Below, in pieces: positions 51,557 through 59,085 of a stretch of DNA of 64,000 nucleotides. Location: positions 124,001-188,000 of the forward strand of contig NZ_JAFBEC010000005.1 in assembly GCF_016908595.1 (NCBI RefSeq), read 5' to 3'. The translations under genes and the position numbers were made by a program. The notes beneath the pieces were generated by a model. It was given only the letters and a program-made list of their open reading frames with translations, was not told where the DNA came from and made no database searches. Position 1 is the first letter of the stretch. The number at the start of each line of letters is the position of its first letter. Source of the DNA: Geomicrobium sediminis. GTDB lineage: Bacteria; Bacillota; Bacilli; Bacillales; Marinococcaceae.

Positions 51557-52320
51557 ATTTACGCACTATTTTGTTTTCAGGGGTCGGTCTACTTACAATC
51601 GGAATTATTGGAAATATAGCACTTTTTCTTTTCGGAACGAGCCCGTTTCATTCTACTTGGGAAGAACACTATGAAACGTATGATTCTTCTCTCGTTGATC
51701 ATGTAAAAATTGATGCAGACGTTGCATCTATCTCCATTCATTCACACGAACAAGACGACATTCTTGTTGGATATGAAGGAAGTATTATGAACATCCAACA
51801 GACAGAGTATGATCTCTCTACACAATTGGAGGAAAACACACTTCATATTACGCACAAACATAAGCCTAGCGTCCAACTTTTTGGATTTTTCAATGCGGAT
51901 TACGACATTGATGTTTTTCTTCCTGATGTTCTGTTCGAATCGATAACAATTACAAGTAGTGTTGCAGACATCCAGCTAGATAACGTTCAAGCTGAATACT
52001 GGTCCATTGCAACTGAGGTTGGGAATGTTCATGCTTCAATGATTACAAATACGATTGATGCGAAGTCAGAAGTTGGGAATTTTGAATTTCATTTGCCCGA
52101 CTTAAACGACGACTTGTCTATACAGACTGAAGTAGGCAACGTAAACGTAACCTTTACTGAACTGTCTGGTGCAATACAACCATCAATTTCAACTACAATT
52201 GGTCTGACCCAAATCAATGATTTAGAAGATGTGACAAGTGAGAGTCACGCACCTCACTTGAATCTGCGCTCTGAGGTGGGAAATATCTCTGTTTCTGTTG
52301 ATAATAATAACGTAAATTAA
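51553..52320 (+). CDS. DUF4097 family beta-strand repeat protein
   Basis: A 255-residue membrane-anchored protein with an N-terminal transmembrane segment (10-28). A right-handed beta-solenoid follows, with repeats such as VEIDADVASISIHS, SSVADIQLDNVQAEYWSIAT, EVGNVHASMI, TEVGNVNVTF and EVGNISVSV. This adhesin-like fold faces outward. Together with the upstream genes it forms the padR-HAAS-DUF4097 envelope-stress operon. Confidence 0.9.
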   Translation: MNLRTILFSGVGLLTIGIIGNIALFLFGTSPFHSTWEEHYETYDSSLVDHVKIDADVASISIHSHEQDDILVGYEGSIMNIQQTEYDLSTQLEENTLHITHKHKPSVQLFGFFNADYDIDVFLPDVLFESITITSSVADIQLDNVQAEYWSIATEVGNVHASMITNTIDAKSEVGNFEFHLPDLNDDLSIQTEVGNVNVTFTELSGAIQPSISTTIGLTQINDLEDVTSESHAPHLNLRSEVGNISVSVDNNNVN

Positions 52321-52350
52321 GTAGCAAAAGCTGAACTTCCTTCTGCAAAC

Positions 52351-52378
52351 AAAAAATCGCCTAAATCGGCGATTTTTT
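52351..52378 (+). terminator. Terminator of the PadR operon
   Basis: AAAAAATCGCC/GGCGATTTTTT 11-bp stem, 6-base loop. Confidence 0.9.
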
Positions 52379-52425
52379 ATACTTATAATTGATTGAAAAA
52401 AAGAACCCATAACTATGAGTTCCAC

Positions 52426-52743
52426 TTACTCGTAATGGCGCCCGATCGTTTGCAGCTTCCTTCGAAACTGGGCATACAGTAGGATCCAAGTGATAATAAA
52501 TAATAACAGTCCGATTGTGATTCCAAACAGTAGAATAAATATCGGTATTAGTAAAACGAAAATGCCTGCAAGAAATACATAGAAGCTGGCAACTCTGGAC
52601 ATCTCTTCTTTATGACGTTCAAGTCGGCTTATTGGCCATCCGATTAAGGCTTTATTCAGTAAAGTAATCCGCCTCTTAGAATGAATCATAAAGGCGCAAA
52701 AAAAGACAAATAGGCTAATGATTAGCGCCACAAGGTTCAGCAT
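52426..52743 (-). CDS. Membrane protein of unknown function
   Basis: A 105-residue protein with three hydrophobic segments (residues 2-19, 52-72 and 70-92) and a basic amphipathic loop (SKRRITLLNKALIGWPISRL). AAAGGAA precedes ATG 52743. No family recognised. Confidence 0.6.
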   Translation of the reverse strand: MLNLVALIISLFVFFCAFMIHSKRRITLLNKALIGWPISRLERHKEEMSRVASFYVFLAGIFVLLIPIFILLFGITIGLLLFIITWILLYAQFRRKLQTIGRHYE

Positions 52744-52926
52744 GCGGAAGTTCCTTTCTCAAAAAGAAGATGACAGACGCTCATAAGGTGCATTGCATAA
52801 ACGAAAGGTTCTGTTGAAACCATATGACTTGCGCAAATCGCGCTTTTTGCATACAAAACAATTCATGTCGAAATAATCTGAATAAATTTATCATATCACA
52901 ATCTGGTCACGAACGAAAAGAGGCAA

Positions 52927-53787
52927 TTAACGAATGGTTAATTGCTCTAGTCGTTTGCAATAAAACTCTAAGTCTGGTGCATCTTCAAGTGTTTTTAGCA
53001 TTCCTTGAATAATAATTGCTCGAGGCTCGTCTTTTTTCGCTTCAGCCTTTAGCACATCAAGTGCTTCTAACCACTCCGCCACCTTCTCTTCCGAAGCCTT
53101 CAGTCCACTTATAACTTCGGCGACACTTTCAATCACATGTTCAAGTTCTTGGTTATGCTTCTCTTCATGCTTTTCTTGCAAAATATCGGATGTAATAAAA
53201 GGAGGGACGCGTTTTATAAGAAGAGATTCTTTATGATCATTTAAGCGATCGAGAATCCACACCGCCAAATCTTTCGGGTTAATCTCTAATTCTAAATGAA
53301 GAATCGTTTGTAAATACGCCTTGTTCATACCTTCTAAGAGAATGCTCAAGTCATACACATAAGGCTCAATTTCATCTCCATATAGGAGGGTGAAGTTTTT
53401 CTTAATCCATTCGTAACGAACTTCTTTCATCTCCGTAACAAAGCTTCGTATTGCTGGATTTGTTGATAACTCTTGTTCTTGCAACTGCATAATAATGAAA
53501 TCCCGATGCTTAAAAATCGTTTCATAATGTGCTTCAAGCTGTAACAAAAATGATTCGTAAGGAGTTTCAGCTTGTTCTTTTACTTGCTGAACTTGTTCGT
53601 GAAGGCTGTCATAATAATATTCATAAATCTCCACAAGTAATTGATCTTTGGAATCAAAATGGAGGTAAAATGCTCCTTTTGAAATTCCACTAACGGTACA
53701 GATGTCTTGAATCGACGTCGGATGAAAACCTTCTGTCGCAAAAAGATGAATTGCTTTTTTTATTATCTCGGTCTTTTTCTGATTCAT
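52927..53787 (-). CDS. TetR family transcriptional regulator
   Basis: A 286-residue regulator: the helix-turn-helix AIHLFATEGFHPTSIQDICT, VSGISKGAFYLHFDSKDQLL is canonical TetR. It is longer than usual, with a C-terminal helical extension (KHEEKHNQELEHVIESVAEV onward) that may be a second ligand or dimer domain. The arrangement with the MFS gene suggests efflux control. ATG 53787 has GAGGTGTAG upstream. Confidence 0.9.
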   Translation of the reverse strand: MNQKKTEIIKKAIHLFATEGFHPTSIQDICTVSGISKGAFYLHFDSKDQLLVEIYEYYYDSLHEQVQQVKEQAETPYESFLLQLEAHYETIFKHRDFIIMQLQEQELSTNPAIRSFVTEMKEVRYEWIKKNFTLLYGDEIEPYVYDLSILLEGMNKAYLQTILHLELEINPKDLAVWILDRLNDHKESLLIKRVPPFITSDILQEKHEEKHNQELEHVIESVAEVISGLKASEEKVAEWLEALDVLKAEAKKDEPRAIIIQGMLKTLEDAPDLEFYCKRLEQLTIR

Positions 53788-53814
53788 CAACTACACCTCA
53801 TGATTATCTTACCA

Positions 53815-53910
53815 TTGACTGACCATCCACTCAAAAGATTAATCTTCACCTAAAACACACATTCAACGTTCCAAAGTTGTGCTAAACTATATTTATGACC
53901 AGTCAGTCAT
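53815..53910. promoter_or_regulatory. Probable TetR operators in a divergent promoter region
   Basis: ATGACCAGTCAGTCAT (53895-53910) is a 16-base imperfect palindrome of the TGACTGACCAGTCA type common for TetR proteins. A related half-site TTGACTGACC lies at 53815-53824. The first sits directly upstream of the small plus-strand gene, the second upstream of the TetR gene, so the regulator may control itself and the small gene. Confidence 0.55.
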
Positions 53911-53932
53911 CATTTATAAGGGGTGTTGTTCG

Positions 53933-54082
53933 ATGAATGACCACGTAAGCTACAGTCAAGAAAATGATGTGAACTGCATAGACGAGCCACAACACTGTTC
54001 GGAAGATACGATTGAAGATATTGTTCGACGCCTACAAGATCAGGGCATTGACGTAACGATTTGCCGTAGACGCCCTAATTAA
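53933..54082 (+). CDS. Small acidic protein (49 residues), TetR-linked
   Basis: A 49-residue acidic protein ending in a basic tail (ITVCRR-like: DVTICRRRPN). ATG 53933 has AAGGGGTG seven bases upstream; the ORF track extension to 53879 would place the operator inside the gene. No family recognised. It is convergent with the MFS gene and shares a strong terminator. Confidence 0.55.
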   Translation: MNDHVSYSQENDVNCIDEPQHCSEDTIEDIVRRLQDQGIDVTICRRRPN

Positions 54083-54084
54083 CG

Positions 54085-54122
54085 ATAAAGAAACGGAGAG
54101 TCATCACTCTCCGTTTCTTTAT
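54085..54122. terminator. Bidirectional terminator
   Basis: ATAAAGAAACGGAGAGT pairs exactly with ACTCTCCGTTTCTTTAT (17 bp) around CATC. Confidence 0.93.
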
Positions 54123-55342
54123 CCTTTTTCTACCTCTCGAGAATGTTTCGCCCAAAACACAATGGGTACGAGGCTCAATGCCAAGAATCCTCCTAAAAGC
54201 GATAACCAAGAAAAACTCATACCCGACGCAACCATTCCACTCATTGCTCCCCCTGATGCACCAGCAAGTGCAACAAAAACATCGACAGAGCCTTGTACTT
54301 TCGCACGAACGCTCGGATGTGTTCCATCTACAAGTAGTGCGGTTCCACTGATCAATCCTAAATTCCAGCCAAGCCCTAACAACCCAAGTGCCACAATTAA
54401 TCCAAACAACGAATCTGGAGGCGTAAATGCCGCAATCAAGCCTGCTCCGAGCAACGTGATTGCAGAGCTGACGACCATCACAGTTCGTCCTAAACGATCT
54501 ATAAGAATTCCAGTAAATAATGATGGCAAATACATTGCACCGACATGGATACTAATGACAAGTCCGATTTCTCTTAAACTATGCCCATGATGTTCCATAT
54601 GGACAGGCGTCATCGTCATAATGGCCACCATAATAATCTGCGTTAAGATCATTACCATTGCCCCGACAACAACACCTTTTTGCATTGGTTTTGCTTCATT
54701 CATCTCATTCTGTTGTTCCTTTGAATCTAGCAAAGATTGAGCGAGTAGAAATGGATCAGGTCGTAAAAAGATAAACAACGTTAAACCAGCAAGTCCATAA
54801 GCTAGTGCTGCAAGGATAAACGGTCCAGCAAGCGGTGGGATTCCTAAGCTAGCAGCAAAGTCTCCCATCACATCAACAAGGTTTGGTCCGAGCACAGCTC
54901 CAAACGTTGTTGAGACGAGTGCGATGCTCACCGCAGTAGCCCGTTGTTTTTCCGTCGCTAAATCCGTTCCCGCATAGCGTGCTTGTAGATTTGAAGCTGT
55001 ACCTGCCCCGTAAAGAAAGAGCATCATCCATAAAAGCCAAATGCTATGTAAAACGGCTGCAACTAATATCCCGATTGCCCCAACAAACCCCGCTAAAAAA
55101 CCGAGCGATAACCCTACTCGGCGCCCAAGACGTTGTGACATACGTCCAATTAAAAATGCTGCAAGTGCTGACCCTAACGTAATTAGAGCCACCGGTAAAC
55201 CTGCAAGTGCTTCCCCTTGCACCATACTTTGTGCAAGTAATGCACCAACTGTAAGTCCTGCTGCAAGCCCTGCTCCACCGAAAAGTTGTGCAATGACGAC
55301 GACGATGAGTGTTCGTTTATACACGTATGCCTGATTATTCAT
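54119..55342 (-). CDS. MFS transporter
   Basis: A 407-residue major-facilitator protein with 12 predicted transmembrane segments. Motif A is represented by IGRMSQRLGRRVGLSLG and repeated in the second half by GILIDRLGRTVM; LYGAGTASNLQARYAGTDLA is a second conserved loop. It is probably a drug or metabolite exporter. ATG 55342 has GAAGGGAAG nine to eleven bases upstream. The TetR gene upstream of the small neighbour may regulate it. Confidence 0.88.
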   Translation of the reverse strand: MNNQAYVYKRTLIVVVIAQLFGGAGLAAGLTVGALLAQSMVQGEALAGLPVALITLGSALAAFLIGRMSQRLGRRVGLSLGFLAGFVGAIGILVAAVLHSIWLLWMMLFLYGAGTASNLQARYAGTDLATEKQRATAVSIALVSTTFGAVLGPNLVDVMGDFAASLGIPPLAGPFILAALAYGLAGLTLFIFLRPDPFLLAQSLLDSKEQQNEMNEAKPMQKGVVVGAMVMILTQIIMVAIMTMTPVHMEHHGHSLREIGLVISIHVGAMYLPSLFTGILIDRLGRTVMVVSSAITLLGAGLIAAFTPPDSLFGLIVALGLLGLGWNLGLISGTALLVDGTHPSVRAKVQGSVDVFVALAGASGGAMSGMVASGMSFSWLSLLGGFLALSLVPIVFWAKHSREVEKG

Positions 55343-55442
55343 GATGGTGCACTTCCCTTCACTACAAATGATAGCACAAAGACGGAAAGTCGTTTTAACC
55401 ACCTAAGATTCATTGTTTCATTGATTATTTACGTCAGCCCAG

Positions 55443-55490
55443 AAAAAAAAGGCTGGTCAAAGCTCGGTACATTCCGAACATCAACCAGCC
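55443..55490 (-). terminator. Terminator of the broken ABC ATPase gene
   Basis: GGCTGGT/ACCAGCC stem with an inner CGGTA/CGG pairing and eight T residues on the minus strand. Retained although the gene is truncated. Confidence 0.8.
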
Positions 55491-55510
55491 ATCTCATAAT
55501 AAGACAAATT

Positions 55511-56077
55511 CTAAAGATTGAACTGCGAGTCTTGCGTTGCTTCACTTAGATAGTGAGGAATCATTGATTTAAACGTTCGATCTTCTATTTCTGTCTCAAC
55601 TTTCTTCACGCGAATATTAAAATACTTTTCCATATTCTCTTCAGTCATAATTTCCTCAGTTTTACCGACAATCACAGGTTGTTGTTTTGATACCATCATG
55701 ACTTGATCCCCGAAGTAGAATGCATGATTAGGGTAATGTGTATTAATAATACAAGTGATGTTTTGTTCTTTTACTAGCTTTTTAATCGTTTGTAAGATTA
55801 TTTTTTGTTTTTGAATGTCTAAGTGTGATTCTGGTTCATCTAGTATTAATAGTTTAGGGTCTGCAACGAGCGTGCGTGCAATTAAAGCAAGTTGCAACTC
55901 TCCTCCACTAATTGAATTGCACGATTGATATGCAAGATGTGCAATTCCAATCGATTCCAATGCTTCCATTGCCGCGGCTTCGTCTTTTGCGGAAGGCTGT
56001 GAATAGGAGCGAATGTACATCGCTTTCACCATCGTAATCGTTTCTAACACTGAATAAGCAGAAACTTTCCACTTCAT
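55511..56077 (-). pseudogene. 5'-truncated siderophore-type ABC transporter ATPase
   Basis: The remaining frame encodes the C-terminal two-thirds of a FecE/FhuC-type ATPase: signature NSISGGELQLALIARTLV, Walker B KLLILDEPESHLD, H-loop TCIINTHYPNHA. The Walker A and first 60-70 residues are missing; homology starts about AYSVLETI (near 56055). Upstream sequence becomes AT-rich at the start of the SIR2-associated operon, so the gene was cut there. No permease genes follow. It cannot hydrolyse ATP as encoded. Confidence 0.85.
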
Positions 56078-56186
56078 ATTTCTTGTAAAGAGATTTAAAA
56101 CACTGCATCTTTAGTAATGTTTTTTACCATAGTTTAATTTATAATAATTATATTATCCATTATAATTTTTAAAGGAGAAAATACAC

Positions 56187-57512
56187 ATGTCATCTGCTTA
56201 TTTTTTTGAAGGTCAAAAATTTCTAGATTTCTCAAATGACACGATAGTTAGAGACAAATTACAAGAAGCATTAGGGTTTTCAGCAAATTTACCACTAGGG
56301 GATTATTATAAGAAATTTAGTGACGAATTTCCTCGAGATAAAAAGATCTTAGATAAATTATTTTTTGAGAGTATTATGTACAGTAGACTTAAAAATGTTT
56401 ACCTCGATAGGATGAATACCGTAAATATAGAAGTACCTATTTTTAAAAAGAGGATGCATTCCCTTATATATAATATAAATGGTGGTAAAAGAGTAGAGCT
56501 GGAAAAATATATGTCAGTCGATGGCTTTTATCTCATGGATGCCTTAAATATTACAGAGATTGGATTAACCTTCTTAGCTGGTTATGATTATGAAGAGACT
56601 GCTGATCACAAGGTAAAAACTGCAAGATACTTATTCTTTCAAGTAGTCCCAATGAAAAAAGAAGGAACTACTGGGTATTTAGTTGCTGGGGTAGAATTTG
56701 ACTTCAAATCTCAAGTAATATTGACTTCAATTAGAAATAACACAAATGACATTAAAAGAGATTATAACAGTGGTGAAGAAGGATTCAAAAAAAATTGGGA
56801 AGAGAATTTAGAAAATTTTTATTTAACGATTAAAAACATCATTTTATCCAATCTAGGTTTAAAAGATCAAGTTGAGTCTTTAGAAGATAGAGATATTCCA
56901 TCAAGTGATTTTCATTATAAAAAAGATAGAGAATCAATGTACAACATGTTTCAACTATTAGATGAACAGTTATTATCAGATTACCGTGACGAGTTAAACA
57001 GAAGGTTAGGTAATAGCTCAGAAGAGGTAACTAACGAGTTAATCAAAAAGATAGATAGATTCAATCATTATAATAACTCAAAGTTAAAAGATGATTTCAA
57101 ACAACGCCTTGATGCTTTATTACTTTCAACATTAATATCTGTTTCAGCAGATGATGAGGATATTGTTAATTTGGCTAAATCAAAAAAAATGATAGGGTTT
57201 CCTACTAGAATATCTTTTAAATCAAGTTCGTCGGGACAGGGATCCACAGGATCGTCGGGGAAAGATTCACCTATTTCTGGGATGGAAATGTTCCATAGTT
57301 TATACATTGATTTCAAAGATGCTTTAGAATTACCAATGTGGTCTATCTCATGGTTTGCAGATATTCATCATAAATCTTCTTCGAACAATGAAGTAGTACA
57401 AACTAGTATTGAAGTGAACCAAAGATTCTTCAGAATCACATTTAAAAACAAGAATTATCTAAATAAGGAGCTGATACATCATGTCGTTAATAGTATTTCT
57501 AAATTCCGCTAG
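56187..57512 (+). CDS. Unrecognised 441-residue protein, SIR2-operon partner
   Basis: First gene of the AT-rich pair. AAAGGAG precedes ATG 56187. The product is soluble and mixed alpha/beta, with no motif I can name: residues 1-170 mix helices and strands (EVPIFKKRMHSLIYNINGGK, KTARYLFFQVVPMKKEGTTG), 180-330 are mainly helical and charged (DRESMYNMFQLLDEQLLSDY), 350-366 form a Ser/Gly linker (SSSSGQGSTGSSGKDS), and the end is a short domain (ALELPMWSISWFADIHHKSS). Its last 32 bases overlap the SIR2 gene, so the two proteins are made together. Function is inferred only from that coupling: sensor or specificity partner of a SIR2 effector. Confidence 0.75.
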   Translation: MSSAYFFEGQKFLDFSNDTIVRDKLQEALGFSANLPLGDYYKKFSDEFPRDKKILDKLFFESIMYSRLKNVYLDRMNTVNIEVPIFKKRMHSLIYNINGGKRVELEKYMSVDGFYLMDALNITEIGLTFLAGYDYEETADHKVKTARYLFFQVVPMKKEGTTGYLVAGVEFDFKSQVILTSIRNNTNDIKRDYNSGEEGFKKNWEENLENFYLTIKNIILSNLGLKDQVESLEDRDIPSSDFHYKKDRESMYNMFQLLDEQLLSDYRDELNRRLGNSSEEVTNELIKKIDRFNHYNNSKLKDDFKQRLDALLLSTLISVSADDEDIVNLAKSKKMIGFPTRISFKSSSSGQGSTGSSGKDSPISGMEMFHSLYIDFKDALELPMWSISWFADIHHKSSSNNEVVQTSIEVNQRFFRITFKNKNYLNKELIHHVVNSISKFR

Positions 57513-58721
57513 ATCAAAGTTAGATTTTAATGATACTCAATTGATAAATTTCACTTACAAGCTTATAGAATATACAGGAAGGAAATTCACTCAAAGAAAA
57601 CTTTCATCTTTCTATGATCATTGTGATAAGAATCAAGACATAAATAAGTTTTTGGTGCAAGAATTAATCAACTCCAAAATTATTATACATAAAAAAGAAT
57701 ACTATTGCGAAAAAGAAGACGAAAGTGTACTATCGGATCTTATTTTTCAATGCGAACTTTGCGGAGAGAGTGTAAATAACAACTATCATGAATATGAAGA
57801 TACTTACCTGATAAGAAAAGATTTAACACATTTAATACGTAAGGTTAATTTAAATATGGAAAGTGAACAGTATATAGATAGTCCATTTATGTACAACTTA
57901 AAAGAACTTGTAAAAAATAAAGATCATATAATTCCATTTTTTGGTGCCGGTCTTTCAATACCTTTAGGTTTTCCCTCTTGGAGTAACCTTTTATTACAAT
58001 TAATTGATTATATTCAACCTGAGTTTCAGCCTCCTTATAGACAGTACATTAAAGACGGGGACCTTTTAAAAGCATTAAATTATCTAAAAGACCATTCCAC
58101 TTTATCTACAGAAGACATGGTCAAGAAAAAAATTGTAGAAGTATTAATAGAAATGTCTTCAAAAACTCCAAGCACAAAAGATAACAATTATAATGATTTG
58201 TATTCATTGAGATCTAATTTTTATATGACTACTAATTACGATAATAGCTTTACCGAACTAGCTACAAAATTAAACAGACTTGCCATCCCTTTAATGGGAA
58301 ACGACATTTCTGATCACCAAAAATTGCATCGCGAAAATAGACAACGAGTTATTCATTTGCATGGTAATATTGATAAACCAGATACTATGATAGTTACTGA
58401 AGATGACTACAACAACCTTTACAATGATCAGAAATTCCAAATAAATTTACAGTCCATCATGAGCAGTAAATCTTTTTTATTTCTTGGATTCTCTTTCTCT
58501 GATGAGTTTTTCGAAAAAATATACATAGATGTCATCTCGAAAATAAAGGGAATACATTTTTTGATAGCACCAAATGTCGAATATAAAGACGCTAGAGAAC
58601 TTGCTAAAAAAACATTCATGTTATAGGTATAAATGTAAAGATTGATGAACATGGAGATTATATAGAAAGTGAATATATAAAAGCGATAAGGGCTGTACTT
58701 AAGCAGATTTCTCCATCGTAG
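57481..58721 (+). CDS. SIR2-like putative NADase with frameshifted C-terminus
   Basis: AAGGAG lies ten bases before ATG 57481. Residues 1-130 are an N-terminal module with cysteines (YYC, then CELC at 91-94) that may bind zinc. From 148 a SIR2-like Rossmann domain follows: IIPFFGAGLSIPLGFPSW (GAGxS, residues 150-166), FYMTTNYDNSF (TTNYD), RVIHLHGNIDKP (HGN) and FLFLGFSFSDEFF. Such domains in defence systems hydrolyse NAD. The frame stops at 58626, but a -1 shift at the A7 run (58607-58613 region, GCTAAAAAAACA) adds NIHVIGINVKIDEHGDYIES and 16 more residues to 58721, giving 413 residues. The tail is clearly coding. Genuine frameshifting, a phase-variable tract, decay or sequencing error are all possible. 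Confidence 0.8.
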
Positions 58722-58775
58722 CAATACTAATATATCGAATTGCTCAAATTAGAAAACATTTATTGATCCCATCAA

Positions 58776-58949
58776 TTAGTTCTTACATCGCAGTAACTTT
58801 TCCTGGTTATCATAGACAACAAGATATTCTCTCCAGTTGCATTTGCTCAAAATCAGCAGTGAAATATTCTTTCTATTAATGGTATTGATAACTACATACT
58901 CATCTTTCTTTCCAGTAAGAATAAACTTAATACAACATTCCCACCCCAA
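58776..58949 (-). CDS. Possible small ORF or gene remnant in AT-rich island
   Basis: A 57-codon minus-strand frame beginning at TTG 58949 with protein-like composition (GKKDEYVVINTINRKNISLL and REYLVVYDNQEKLLRC). It has only a weak GTGAG upstream and no recognisable family. It may be the end of a gene lost when the island formed. The rest of 58722-59053 shows nothing assignable. Confidence 0.3.
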   Translation of the reverse strand: MGWECCIKFILTGKKDEYVVINTINRKNISLLILSKCNWREYLVVYDNQEKLLRCKN

Positions 58950-59053
58950 GAATCACTCACATAATTTATCTTTTATATAAGTGTGGATTTATTTTTTGTC
59001 AGATCTTCAATAATCATGCAAAAGGTAATTTAACTCAGAACTAACAAAACTAT

Positions 59054-59080
59054 AAAACCTGCTCCACATCGGAGCAGGTC
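59054..59080. terminator. Terminator after the M14 peptidase gene
   Basis: ACCTGCTCC/GGAGCAGGT 9-bp stem, 5-base loop, T-rich on the minus strand. Confidence 0.82.
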
Positions 59081-59085
59081 TATTT

